Positions 8,651 to 17,317 are shown, counted from the first letter of the stretch. The stretch is 64,000 nucleotides of DNA from Calothrix sp. FI2-JRJ7 (GCA_019359675.1 JAHHGX010000091.1:124001-188000), one strand, 5' to 3'. The notes: generated by a model from the sequence alone, not told the origin. Made by a program: numbers and translations.

Positions 8651-9472
8651 TCACAGTTTTTGTGAATTGCGATAGCCCAAACTGATTGTACCTGGAGGCA
8701 AGAACAAATCTGGTGTATCTACCGATTTTGAATCAAAATCTAACGTGCGAACATGGAGACATCCTGTAGATGTTACCCCAACTACGGTACCTGAAACGTT
8801 TTCCAGGTATACACTTTCTCCAATATTTGTTAACAAGCTGGTGTATTTAGGCAAGAGTACATCTACTCCATCTTGGCTAAGACATTCAATACCGGATTCT
8901 ATACCAAGCAAAACCTTTTCGGCGAGTATTTCAATACTATAAATTGTTTGGGGTAATGCTTTAGTGGCGCCAATAAGCCATGACTTCATATTAATGCCTG
9001 TTGTAGGAACTGGGTTTGAGTAGTTAATACCAACACCTATCACAGCTTGACTGATTTTGCCATGACTGATTTTTGTTTCCGTTAGAATACCTCCCAACTT
9101 CAACCTATTTAAAACTAAATCGTTGGGCCATTTAATCTCAACAGGAATATTTGAGTCTCGCAGTTGTTGAGTAATTCCCCAGGCAGTAGCAAAAGTTAAC
9201 AGATAACTATCGCGCGCTTCAATATTGGGTGTAATTGCTACAGAAAGATACAAACCACCTTGAGATGAAACCCACTGGCGCCCCCATTGCCCGCGTCCTG
9301 CTGTTTGTTGTGTCGCAATTACTACCGTTCCGGCGGGCATACCTTCTTGCATTAATTGCCATAAAACTTGATTCGTTGAAGTCACATTATCATATATATG
9401 TAGCGAAAATGACAAAAAATGACTTGAGCTAGCACTTTTTAAAGCTGCTTCTATGCTTCGTTTATCAACCAC
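8651..9472 (-). CDS. birA: Biotin--[acetyl-CoA-carboxylase] ligase
   Basis: Attaches biotin to the carboxyl carrier protein of acetyl-CoA carboxylase using ATP. The biotinyl-5'-AMP binding loop is visible as GRGQWGRQWVSSQGGLY, and the catalytic lysine block as IKWPNDLVLNRLKLGGILTE. A short C-terminal SH3-like domain follows (about 220-273). There is no N-terminal DNA-binding domain, so this is the monofunctional type. Length of 273 residues is normal for cyanobacteria. It lies 89 bases upstream of the M23 peptidase gene in the same direction. Confidence 0.92.
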   Translation of the reverse strand: MVDKRSIEAALKSASSSHFLSFSLHIYDNVTSTNQVLWQLMQEGMPAGTVVIATQQTAGRGQWGRQWVSSQGGLYLSVAITPNIEARDSYLLTFATAWGITQQLRDSNIPVEIKWPNDLVLNRLKLGGILTETKISHGKISQAVIGVGINYSNPVPTTGINMKSWLIGATKALPQTIYSIEILAEKVLLGIESGIECLSQDGVDVLLPKYTSLLTNIGESVYLENVSGTVVGVTSTGCLHVRTLDFDSKSVDTPDLFLPPGTISLGYRNSQKL

Positions 9473-9684
9473 AGGACGTTATACAATCAGGACTTCGCTA
9501 AATTAGCATAAAAATTCATCATTAAAGACTCAAACGTTCCATTTTATAGAGTGGGCTTTAAAACTAGTCTTTTATCAGCAATGCAAAATTTAATAACTTA
9601 CCCCGAAAGGGGAGTGTAAAATTTCCAACTATCAAGATAAACTGGACTGGCGTAATTTTACTTGATTTTTGGAGTAAGTTAACG

Positions 9685-10479
9685 ATGCATGAATGGCAGT
9701 GGCGTACTTGGCAAGAATTGCCTTATTTAACTTGTAGTTTACTAGAAGCCTTCCCACATGGTTTTTTTACCCAACAGTTTGTAGGAAGACGACCGTTAGA
9801 ATTAACACATGTACTACATGGTGAAGCATCAGGATATCGACTCAAGCAAGTGCATGGCAATGTCGTCTTAACACCACAAGAAATTACTAGTAAGCTAGCA
9901 ACAGGTGGCGATGATGTTGACACAGATGGAGATTCTGCGCTCGTACATGGCGATGGTATAGCTAGTGACAACTCTTCTCAAGCAGTGTGGGTAGCCAGTG
10001 CAGACTGTACACCAGCATTAATAGCCGATATTACAACAGGCGCCGTTGCAGCAGTACACGCAGGATGGCGAGGAACATCTAAAAAAATTATACCAGTCGC
10101 AATCGGGCGCCTAGTTTCGCAAGGTAGTAAATTAGAAGACTTACGCATCGCACTTGGTCCAGCAATAGCAGGTGAAGTCTATCAAGTTTCAACACAAACT
10201 GCTGCTGAAGTAGGCGCCACAATATCATCAGAAAATGAAGATAAAATTGTAGAAGCGTTACTAGAACAACCAAACTCACCAATACTAAATGACCCAGAAC
10301 CAGGTAAAGTACGTTTAGATGTGCGAAGAGTAAACGTACTACAAATGGAAAATATGGGGATAGACGCAGAACAAATAGCTGTCTCTCCCTACTGCACTTT
10401 TCAAACTCCCGAATACTTCTTCTCTTACCGTCGCGAAAAAGAAAAGAAAATCCAATGGTCGGGGATAGTTAGTAAATAG
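9685..10479 (+). CDS. YfiH/PgeF (DUF152) polyphenol oxidase/purine nucleoside phosphorylase-like protein
   Basis: A 264-residue protein with the zinc-site motifs of this family: LKQVHGNVV (His), ASADCTPALIAD (Cys) and AAVHAGWRGTSKK (His). Members have been called multicopper oxidase-like laccases, peptidoglycan editing factors and purine nucleoside phosphorylases, so the exact activity here is uncertain. The C-terminal SPYCTFQTPEYFFSYRR is typical. The ATG at 9685 follows GGAGTAAGTTAACG, a reasonable ribosome site. The stop is followed directly by a family A repeat. Confidence 0.88.
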   Translation: MHEWQWRTWQELPYLTCSLLEAFPHGFFTQQFVGRRPLELTHVLHGEASGYRLKQVHGNVVLTPQEITSKLATGGDDVDTDGDSALVHGDGIASDNSSQAVWVASADCTPALIADITTGAVAAVHAGWRGTSKKIIPVAIGRLVSQGSKLEDLRIALGPAIAGEVYQVSTQTAAEVGATISSENEDKIVEALLEQPNSPILNDPEPGKVRLDVRRVNVLQMENMGIDAEQIAVSPYCTFQTPEYFFSYRREKEKKIQWSGIVSK

Positions 10480-10494
10480 TTATAAGGCGCGGAG

Positions 10495-10600
10495 GTAGGG
10501 TGCGTGACGCCATAACAATCGCAAAGCAAAACGAATGAACTAGTAGCGTCACGCACAGGAGCGAGTTAAAGGTAGGGTGCGTGACTGGCGCCCGTAGATT
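10495..10600. repeat. TGCGTGACGC palindromic element (family A), one full and one partial copy
   Basis: GGGTGCGTGACGCCATAACA through TAGCGTCACGCAC makes a full hairpin, followed by a half copy GGGTGCGTGACTGGCGCC. The interior AAAACGAATGAACT is shared with the copy at 6668. It lies between two convergent genes. Confidence 0.8.
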
Positions 10601-10626
10601 CTATGTAAAATTGTGTTAAAGATTTC

Positions 10627-11974
10627 TCAATTATTCAACCAATTTTCTATTTCTTGTGCTAACCATCCACGTTCAGATTCTGTTAAATTACTGTAGTTAT
10701 TGAAATTTAGCAAAGTAATACCAGATGCTATTAACAATAGTTCTGGCTTTGATTTGATTTGCTTTAAACTTAATGTGATGTTGACTTGAGATATTGTACT
10801 TGTATCAAGAGAATATTTACGGCGCCATTTAAAGCAAAGTAGTTTATGAATTACAGTAATAGATTTTGCAGTCATTACTATCTGTGTTTTTTTGAAAAAA
10901 CCCCATGCAATTAAATAAATTAAATACCCAAGTGCAGATATTTGAAAAAGTAAGTATAATACATTCCCAAATGAAATATCTGTTTGTCTTAATAATGCAA
11001 ATATATTGAAAATATTAATTTCCTGAGAATGAATTCCAACGCTGAAAGGTGTAACTAGAGAAATAAGCGCAATTAAACCAGCACCAAAGCCTTTTGGTGG
11101 CATAATAATTTCTAATTTTTCATCTGTTTTATTTAAGACAATTTCTGTACTGGGTGGTTTATCTGGTAATTGCTCTTTGATAATAGCTTTTGTTCTTGGT
11201 GGTGGATTATCGATAGATTCGAGAGCTAAATGTGCTGATGAAAATCTTTGATTTAAGCTTGGTTCAGTCATCCATTCTAACCAGTCAGCAAATTCTAGAT
11301 TTATATCGGCAAATTTACGAAATTGAATTTGCAAGTCTTGTTGAGGTAGTTCAGTTGGGTGCATTCCAGTTACTAAATATATCAAAGTGGCGTGTTGCAT
11401 AACCTCCAAATTGCTCAGGTGGCATATAGCCATATGTACCCACAACTGTGACTGTTTTACCCGCTTTGGAGGCAAGCGTTTGCACTGAACCAAAGTCAAC
11501 TAAATATATTTTTCCAATTTCATTCTTTAAATTTTCTACCAAAATGATATTGCTCGGTTTGATATCACGATGAATTACAGGTGGGTGCTGTTCGTGTAAA
11601 TATATAAGTATTTGAAGTAGTTGTTCTGCAATATCATGAAGCTCATCTTCGGTAAATAACCGTCTGTTTTGCATGTACTGTTCGAGCGATTGACCTTCTA
11701 TATATGTTTGTACAAGCGCACAACTTCGATTACCTTCTTCAACTTCAAAGTAGTCAATATAACTAGGAATAGCAGGGTGTGCGAGTGATTTCAGCGTTTC
11801 TGCTTCCCGTTCAAATAACTTTAAGTCTTCCCAAACAAAATCGCTGCTGAAACTTAGCAGCTTAATAATCACCATTTGCCCAGTTTGTATATCTTGCGCT
11901 AGTACAGTCTTTCTACCAGCTTTTTTACCTAGCTGCTTCTGTACCTCATAGCGTTGCAAAATTTGCTCGCTCAT
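10627..11974 (-). pseudogene. Ser/Thr protein kinase with C-terminal membrane domain, broken by deletion/frameshift
   Basis: The first 195 residues (from the ATG at 11974) are a protein kinase: LGKKAGRKTVLAQD, HRDIKPSNIILVE (catalytic loop), VDFGSVQ (DFG) and GTYGYMPPEQFGG. Right after FGG the reading frame fails. In the next frame the homology resumes as ATLIYLVTGMHPTELPQQDL and runs to 10627 through a linker, two membrane helices (about GFGAGLIALISLV and VLYLLFQISALGYLIYL) and a PH-like tail. The roughly 12 residues expected between FGG and ATLIY, including the conserved SDLYSLG stretch, are missing. Thus a small deletion in the activation segment also shifted the frame, near 11393-11412. 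The kinase is very likely inactive unless the gap is a sequencing error. Confidence 0.82.
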
Positions 11975-12189
11975 TTGCTTTTCTGTTATCAGGTTATATA
12001 ACAGTTGTATTGCAGTTTATATGTAGCTACCTACTGGCGCCATTCCATTGCGTGTAAAGTTGTCTTAAAGTTTTGTAGATAAATACCTACGAAGTTGAAT
12101 TAGGCAGTAAAAAGTAACTGTGCAGATTGCGCTTACTAGGGATAAGAGCTTTAAATATAGTACATGCCCTTTTCTTATCTGGAGCCTGA

Positions 12190-13050
12190 ATGTCGGAACA
12201 GCAAAATACTCAACCTCGCTTGGGATGGTCATTACAGGAACGAGACACAAATTTTATTAAATTATTAATGCCTATTTGGGAGTTGCTGTACCGCTATTAC
12301 TTTCGCGTACAAACGAGTGGTTGGGAAAATATACCTAGTCAAGATAAAGTTTTACTCGTCGGGTCGCATAACGGTGGAATTGCGGCGCCAGATATGCACA
12401 TGATGATGTACGACTGGTTTCGTCGCTTTGGTGCAGAGCGTCCGGTTTACGGGTTAATGCATCCCAAAGCTTGGCAAGTTAGTCCTGAAATTGGGCAACT
12501 AGCAGCAAAAGTAGGGGCAATTATCGCACGTCCACGTATAGCTGCTGCTGCATTGCGTAGTGGCGCCAGTTTACTAGTATATCCTGGTGGTGCTCAAGAT
12601 TTATTTAAACTGCACTCACAACGTAATCAAATATACTTTGCAGGAAGAAAAGCTTTTATTAAACTAGCACTGCGTGAAAATGTACCTATTGTTCCTGTAA
12701 TTTCTACAGGCGCCCATGATACATTAATTATACTTTCAGATATATATCCTTTCGTTGAACAAATACACAAAATGGGAATGCCTTGGCTATTTAATATAGA
12801 CCCCGAAGTTTTTCCTGTATATTTAGGCTTACCGTGGATATTAGGAATTGGACCTCTACCAAATATTCCGTTACCTGTAACTATTCAGACTAGAGTATGT
12901 CCGCCAATTGTATTTGAAAAGTATGGTGCAGAAGCAGCGTCAGATAAGGTTTATGTTAATGATTGTTATGAAATGGTTGTAAGTAAAATGCAGTATGAAT
13001 TGGATATGTTGGTGAAAGAAAGTGCTGTTCCCCCCCTAACCCCCCCTTAA
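12190..13050 (+). CDS. PlsC/DGAT-like lysophospholipid acyltransferase family protein
   Basis: A 286-residue membrane-associated acyltransferase. The catalytic histidine lies in LLVGSHNGGIAAPD (about residue 60), and a substrate-binding block is seen as SLLVYPGGAQD (about 135). HNGG and YPGG are the variants seen in cyanobacterial and DGAT-like members in place of the classical HXXXXD and EGTR. It likely transfers acyl groups to a glycerolipid or similar alcohol. The last seven residues (VPPLTPP) and the TAA stop are encoded by the C-rich arm of the repeat that begins at 13029, so the native C-terminus has been replaced. Confidence 0.8.
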   Translation: MSEQQNTQPRLGWSLQERDTNFIKLLMPIWELLYRYYFRVQTSGWENIPSQDKVLLVGSHNGGIAAPDMHMMMYDWFRRFGAERPVYGLMHPKAWQVSPEIGQLAAKVGAIIARPRIAAAALRSGASLLVYPGGAQDLFKLHSQRNQIYFAGRKAFIKLALRENVPIVPVISTGAHDTLIILSDIYPFVEQIHKMGMPWLFNIDPEVFPVYLGLPWILGIGPLPNIPLPVTIQTRVCPPIVFEKYGAEAASDKVYVNDCYEMVVSKMQYELDMLVKESAVPPLTPP

Positions 13051-13141
13051 TAAGGGGGGGAACAAGAAGGGTCAGAGTCATTTTTTTACAACTAGTTATA
13101 AACGTCCTCTTAACCCCCCTTATTAAGGGGGGTTGGGGGGA
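13029..13141. repeat. CCCCCCTTAATAAGGGGGG-type palindromic repeat pair
   Basis: Two G/C-tract hairpins: CCCCCCTTAATAAGGGGGGG at about 13041-13060 and a related CCCCCCTTATTAAGGGGGG at about 13115-13133, with extra CCCCCCTAA and GGTTGGGGGG wings. The first hairpin encodes the end of the acyltransferase gene. The second stops just before the HicA-like gene end. This type is common in filamentous cyanobacterial spacers. Confidence 0.8.
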
Positions 13142-13149
13142 TCAAATTA

Positions 13150-13629
13150 TTATGATTTTAAACGTTTTTCTGCTGATACCATCAACTTTTGTGCATCAGT
13201 ATAAGCAGTCGTACCAGGTTTAATAGTTTTAAGCTCTTTAATCAAATCTTGTAACTCTAATATATATGATTCTCTATTAGTTGGTGGAGATTGTGCCAAA
13301 GATTCAGCACGATTATAAATATCATCTAATGTTTCTGTGGCATTTGCTTCAAGTTGCATACGGTATTGAATAACTTTAAGATTATTTTGATAAGTTTTAA
13401 GTAGCTTTTGTGCCTCAATATAACCAGGTTCACTCTGATTTATCCTTTCTAGCCGGATTAAGCTTCTTAATAAACCAGGCGCCAATTCTTGATGATTCGG
13501 GACTGATAAAGTTGGCTTTGAATCATGCCACAATATCATATGGCTTCCCGTTTGATGGTCTAATATATAACCAAACTTCTCAAAAATTTTAATAGCCTCT
13601 TTACCAGAGATATTGGATAAGCGTCCCAT
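13150..13629 (-). CDS. hicA: HicA-type toxin fused to a cyanobacterial helical repeat segment
   Basis: Residues 1-60 are HicA: SNISGKEAIKIFEKFGYI, then TGSHMILW with the catalytic histidine, PNHQELAPGLLRSLIR. HicA mRNA interferases usually stop within 15 residues of this point. Here another 100 residues follow, with two repeats of the pattern YIEAQKLLKTYQ and YTDAQKLMVSAEKRL, which resemble C-terminal helical segments of unrelated cyanobacterial proteins. This looks like a fusion or a rearranged gene. The start ATG at 13629 overlaps the end of the antitoxin stop (TAAATG), so translation is coupled. Whether it is still toxic is unknown. Confidence 0.75.
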   Translation of the reverse strand: MGRLSNISGKEAIKIFEKFGYILDHQTGSHMILWHDSKPTLSVPNHQELAPGLLRSLIRLERINQSEPGYIEAQKLLKTYQNNLKVIQYRMQLEANATETLDDIYNRAESLAQSPPTNRESYILELQDLIKELKTIKPGTTAYTDAQKLMVSAEKRLKS

Positions 13630-13854
13630 TTATACTAAAACTTCTCCGATAAAAGTTTTCGATTCTTTAGGTGTGTAAGGTTTTCCATGTTTAGCTTGAA
13701 CATGTAAATAACCTTTAATTGCATCTTTGATGTTTTCAACAGCTTCTTCCAGTGTTTTGCCTTGACTGACGCAGCCAGGGAGTTCTGGAACCTCAGCTAC
13801 ATATCCTTCATACTCAGTGTCAAAAGTAAAAATTACTTGAAACTTCATCATCAA
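13630..13854 (-). CDS. hicB: HicB-family antitoxin
   Basis: A 74-residue protein with the HicB fold: FTFDTEYEGYVAEVPELPGCVSQGKTLEEAVENIKDAIKGYL. This is the partial RNase H-like domain that binds and blocks HicA. It lies upstream of the HicA-like gene and its TAA stop directly precedes the toxin ATG. No C-terminal DNA-binding domain is visible, so autoregulation would depend on other elements. The order antitoxin-toxin is the one usual in cyanobacteria. Confidence 0.88.
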   Translation of the reverse strand: MMMKFQVIFTFDTEYEGYVAEVPELPGCVSQGKTLEEAVENIKDAIKGYLHVQAKHGKPYTPKESKTFIGEVLV

Positions 13855-13935
13855 TGGATCTTTAATAAAGTGCCTAGCATAAATATAACGCAGGGTTGTA
13901 ATGAGTGCGCGCGGGGAATATATATAACTTTAAAG

Positions 13936-13974
13936 AAAGGCGCCTTAACCGATAATAAAAGTGTTGGCGCCTTT
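13936..13974. terminator. Hairpin whose arms are two GGCGCC sites
   Basis: AAAGGCGCC at 13936-13944 pairs with GGCGCCTTT at 13966-13974 across a 21-nt loop. It lies between the hicBA promoter side and the phosphoketolase gene end. The minus-strand reading would place it downstream of the phosphoketolase stop as a possible terminator, though there is no long T run. Confidence 0.5.
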
Positions 13975-14024
13975 CTATATTTGCAGCAGGAGTAGTGGGA
14001 TGAAGAAGAGAAATGAGCAAATGT

Positions 14025-14057
14025 TCTTGTGGAACGGGCATAGAAAGCCCGTCCCAT
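14025..14057. repeat. GTGG-rich hairpin element (family B)
   Basis: TTGTGGAACGGGCATAGAAA is followed by GCCCGTCCC: the 6-bp arms ACGGGC and GCCCGT flank a 7-nt loop at 14034-14052. It sits just after the phosphoketolase gene end and may terminate it. The same CTTGTGG...GCCC layout recurs at many gene ends in the window. Confidence 0.65.
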
Positions 14058-14072
14058 ATACATTATTACTAA

Positions 14073-16277
14073 CTACCCAACCAACTCCATCCCCCGCTTC
14101 ACCAAAGCATCTGGAGTCAACCCATTAAATGCCATCAACTCACCTGCACTAGCGGTAGTTTCCCCACGCTTCCAAGCAAAAGTATCCCGCGCACAATTAC
14201 TGCGTAACATAATAGGTTCTAGCATAGCCGAGGCGCCACCAGTAACACCAATTAAAGCATCTCCTCCAAACAACTGATTAAATTTCGCATCATCAATAAA
14301 CCCACCATCAGCCTTAGAACAAGTATCCCAAGCTACATCCGAAGAACGATATAAACGACGGGGGTTAATAACAGAAACGATGCGACTTCCTATACCTTGT
14401 TCTTGAAGTGACTTAGCAGCTTCGTAAACAGGAATTAATGTCATATCACCAATTACTGCAAATACAACTGTTTTATTTCCAGCAGTTTCTTGTAAAACTA
14501 CGGCGCCATTTTCTAAACCTTCGCGCGTTTGTGCAAAAGTAGTTCTAATTGCCAAAGGTGATTTACTCGCAGTAATGACTATTCCCTTATTCTTTGTACT
14601 TAATGCCCAGTCGTAACAAACCTGAATACTATTAGCATCAGGTGGGAATACAGGGAAAACGTTTCCATTACGCATCATCGAGGCAAAGTAAGCTTCGATT
14701 TCGGGACGTTGATGAGTCCAACCGTTACGTCCTTGTTCTAAGGCGCCTGCTGTATATAGAGTAATTGTGGACGGTGTTTGGCGCCGTAATTCAGCCATTG
14801 CTTGGGTAACTGTTTGGAAAATTGGCAACCCGTTAATTGCAAACGACTCGTAAGAACACCATAATGTTCTGGCACCCATCAATGCTAAACCTACAGCTAA
14901 ACCTGCACAAGCATCTTCACTCAATGGTTCATAGACTTGACCGCCAGGTGCTTGGTTATACAAGTCATCTTTAACAGGGTGATTAATTTTAAGTGCTTGG
15001 TTGATATTGGCAATACCTGATGCTTCGTTACCATCAGCGTTGGTGACAAGGAAGTTTTTGTCTTTTTGTCCAACTATACCTACTAATCTTCCCATTGCTG
15101 TGGTAGAAACTTTTGCTTCGCCACCTACTTCATATTCTTCTAAAGGTAAGGCGCCGATATCAGCTAATGGTAGCTCAAATTCGGTGACTGCGGTTTTGGA
15201 TGCTGGGCCACCACCTGCTTTTTCTAAGTTGGTTCTAACTAACTGCCAAGCTTCCGGAGTCAACGCACGTTCTTTAAGCGCACTTATAATATGTGGAGCA
15301 TCAAGCGTATCTTTAGCATACAAGTTGTGCGACTTGGCGCCACGTGCGTGAACTCCAGCACCTTTTAATTGTTTAATAATAAATACGGTTAATTTGCCAC
15401 CGAGTGCTGACTTCGCTGCTTTATCGACATTTTCTAAAATAGCTTTAGTAAACTCTATTCGCTTTGCAAACGAAAAAGCTGTACTATCAATATAATCACC
15501 AGGTTGGTTTTTATCGTCGAAGTCCTTTGCGTCAACTAATATAACTTCCTCAAAACCATTACCTTGCCAGTACCCTATCATCTCTGCGTTAGATTTGGTT
15601 GATACCATACTGTGGTGTTCTTGGCTAAAACCATTCCATACCAACACTGGTAAAAAATTTGTCACATCTGGGTACGCAGTATGAAAATGACCCATCGAAC
15701 TCATAATGTAAGGTTCACCCAAACCACCATCACCCACAGTGAACGGGAAAAGCTTATCACGATGAAGTAATGCTGCTGACATAGCAAAGTGCTGCCCTTG
15801 CCCTAATGGTCCAGCAGGCGCCAGAATACCAGGAATATATCCAGAAAGGTGTCCAAGCAGTCCATGCTTTTCACGGAAACGGTCGCGTAGTTGCTGCACA
15901 GTGGAAATGCCCATATCTTCGAGCGAACGGTCGAGGAACATGGCACTATAAAAACCGGGAGCATGGTGCCCTACTTCGGTAACAATATTTTTGTGACCAA
16001 GCATGACTAAAGCAGCATAAGCTTCAGCTTGACTCGCGAAACCACCTGGGTGTCCTGAAGCTTTAGAACCAGTGACTTGTAAAGTTAAGTAACGGAGTGC
16101 ATCGGCGTAGAGAAGTGTCTGGTATACTGCCGCATCATCACTCGGGTCAACGGCATTACCACTTAATGCACTTTCTTTTCCATACTTATCAAAGTCCGGC
16201 AGAGGTTCCCCAAAATATTGTATGCCTTCACAAAAATTGGGAATAACTGAAGTTGGCTTTGGGGTTGTTGCTGTCAT
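14073..16277 (-). CDS. Phosphoketolase-family ThDP enzyme
   Basis: Phosphoketolases split xylulose-5-phosphate or fructose-6-phosphate with phosphate to give acetyl-phosphate. The 734-residue protein has the N-terminal ThDP region with SGHPGGFASQAEAYAAL, GHLSGYIPGILAPAGPLGQG and VGDGGLGEPYIMSSMGHFHTAYP, then a pyrimidine-binding transketolase-like domain (YEPLSEDACAGLAVGLALMG) and a C-terminal domain. It is a little shorter than classical bifunctional phosphoketolases of about 790-800 residues, but similar proteins are standard in Nostocales. Substrate preference cannot be decided here. Monocistronic, with TA genes on both sides. Confidence 0.85.
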   Translation of the reverse strand: MTATTPKPTSVIPNFCEGIQYFGEPLPDFDKYGKESALSGNAVDPSDDAAVYQTLLYADALRYLTLQVTGSKASGHPGGFASQAEAYAALVMLGHKNIVTEVGHHAPGFYSAMFLDRSLEDMGISTVQQLRDRFREKHGLLGHLSGYIPGILAPAGPLGQGQHFAMSAALLHRDKLFPFTVGDGGLGEPYIMSSMGHFHTAYPDVTNFLPVLVWNGFSQEHHSMVSTKSNAEMIGYWQGNGFEEVILVDAKDFDDKNQPGDYIDSTAFSFAKRIEFTKAILENVDKAAKSALGGKLTVFIIKQLKGAGVHARGAKSHNLYAKDTLDAPHIISALKERALTPEAWQLVRTNLEKAGGGPASKTAVTEFELPLADIGALPLEEYEVGGEAKVSTTAMGRLVGIVGQKDKNFLVTNADGNEASGIANINQALKINHPVKDDLYNQAPGGQVYEPLSEDACAGLAVGLALMGARTLWCSYESFAINGLPIFQTVTQAMAELRRQTPSTITLYTAGALEQGRNGWTHQRPEIEAYFASMMRNGNVFPVFPPDANSIQVCYDWALSTKNKGIVITASKSPLAIRTTFAQTREGLENGAVVLQETAGNKTVVFAVIGDMTLIPVYEAAKSLQEQGIGSRIVSVINPRRLYRSSDVAWDTCSKADGGFIDDAKFNQLFGGDALIGVTGGASAMLEPIMLRSNCARDTFAWKRGETTASAGELMAFNGLTPDALVKRGMELVG

Positions 16278-16465
16278 GCTAGATACCTTAAAAATGCTTA
16301 TTACAAAGAGAAGCGATCATAAACTCACCATCGGAAACCGACTGGTGCGCTTGTCCAATTTAACAAAGATTTTACAACTTCCCGGCTCCCCTGCTTATTT
16401 GTTTTCCGCAATACAATAATAAGCAAGTCTGGGTAATACGTTTATTTGCTAGCTATATAGAAGCT

Positions 16466-16497
16466 CTTGTGGGATAGGCGTCCCGCCTGTCCCTATA
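16466..16497. repeat. GTGGGATAGGCG hairpin element (family B)
   Basis: CTTGTGGGATAGGCGTCCC is followed by GCCTGTCCC. The arms pair as GGATAGGC/GCCTGTCC with one G-T pair. It is in the spacer upstream of the Phd/YefM-like gene, about 40 bases before its start. Confidence 0.6.
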
Positions 16498-16532
16498 AAA
16501 GATATAATCTTTGTACATTTGTACTTTTACCT

Positions 16533-16754
16533 ATGACAAATACTATCAGCCTAACAGAAGCGCACACAAACTTCCAAGACGTGCTTAACCGAGTCGAGCA
16601 TGGAGGTGAACGCATGGTAATTGAGCGACAAGGTAAAGCAGCACTCGCTATTCTAAAAACTTGTATGCACGACGTAGAGACGCTACATGTAACGTCTCTA
16701 CTACATAAATTGTTGATTTCAGAGTTAGAATTGATTATATATATCAATATCTAG
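16533..16754 (+). CDS. Phd/YefM-type antitoxin, C-terminus overwritten by a palindromic repeat
   Basis: The ATG at 16533 starts MTNTISLTEAHTNFQDVLNRVEHGGERMVIERQGKAALAIL, a clear Phd/YefM N-terminal DNA-binding and dimerisation domain. After about residue 45 family homology stops and the frame runs into the 28-bp palindrome at 16674-16701, then ends in an unrelated hydrophobic tail. The toxin-binding C-terminal part is therefore missing. No matching RelE/Doc toxin follows; the next genes are a DUF433/DUF5615 pair. Probably a decayed antitoxin, though it may still bind its operator. Confidence 0.7.
   Translation: MTNTISLTEAHTNFQDVLNRVEHGGERMVIERQGKAALAILKTCMHDVETLHVTSLLHKLLISELELIIYINI
16674..16701. 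repeat. GTAGAGACG...CGTCTCTAC palindrome (family D)
   Basis: A 28-bp near-perfect palindrome with centre ACATGT, here inside the coding frame of the Phd/YefM gene. It differs by one base from the copies at 38989 and 42198 (GACGCTACATG instead of GACGTTACATG). Confidence 0.85.
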
Positions 16755-16763
16755 GTAAAAGCG

Positions 16764-16988
16764 ATGACCTACGGAGACATCATTACTATTGAACCAGGTA
16801 AGCGTGGTGGTAAACCCTGTATTCGAGGAATGAGAATTACAGTGTATGATATTTTAGAATATCTTGCAGCAGGAATGTCTCATCAAGAAATTCTTGAAGA
16901 TTTTCCGTACCTAACTGAGGACGACATTCGAGCTTGCCTTAGTTATGCTGCTGATAGAGAAAAAATGTTAATGGTTGTAAAAGTGTGA
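16764..16988 (+). CDS. DUF433 antitoxin
   Basis: The 74-residue protein has the DUF433 pattern: PGKRGGKPCIRGMRITVYDILEYLAAGMSHQEILEDFPYLTEDDIRACLSYAADRE, a VapB-like DNA-binding fold with an HTH. DUF433 proteins pair with PIN-like DUF5615 toxins, which is the next gene. The stop TGA overlaps the toxin GTG start by four bases, so the two are translationally coupled. Confidence 0.9.
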   Translation: MTYGDIITIEPGKRGGKPCIRGMRITVYDILEYLAAGMSHQEILEDFPYLTEDDIRACLSYAADREKMLMVVKV

Positions 16989-17317
16989 AGTTGCTCTTCG
17001 ATCATAATTTGTCTCCAACGTTAGTAAGTCGTTTGCAAGACCTTTATCCTGATTCCAATCACCTTTACAGTTTAGGTCTTGATCGAGTACCAGATACAGA
17101 AGTTTGGGAATATGCACGACAAGAAGACTTTTTAATTGTTACTAAAGATGCAGATTTTAGCGACCTTTGTTTACTTCGTGGTTTTCGACCCAAAATTATT
17201 TGGATTCGACGTGGTAATTGTAAAACAGTAGATATCGAGGCAATGCTGCGAAGCCACTATGATGATATTAATAAATTGAATAATGAAGAAACAGTTGGTG
17301 TGCTGACATTATTTTAG
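16985..17317 (+). CDS. DUF5615 PIN-like toxin
   Basis: A 110-residue PIN-like protein: MKLLFDHNLSPTLVSRL carries the first acidic residue, then IVTKDADFSDLCLLRG and PKIIWIRRGNC. The family is the usual partner of DUF433 antitoxins and is predicted to be a metal-dependent ribonuclease. The start is GTG at 16985, inside the antitoxin stop. All visible PIN acidic positions (LLFD, TKDADF) are present, so this module looks intact. Confidence 0.88.
   Translation: MKLLFDHNLSPTLVSRLQDLYPDSNHLYSLGLDRVPDTEVWEYARQEDFLIVTKDADFSDLCLLRGFRPKIIWIRRGNCKTVDIEAMLRSHYDDINKLNNEETVGVLTLF

Noticed and set aside
9473-9684. Possible tRNA or riboswitch upstream of the YfiH gene
   Set aside because: No cloverleaf or known aptamer could be drawn; only ordinary spacer sequence was seen.
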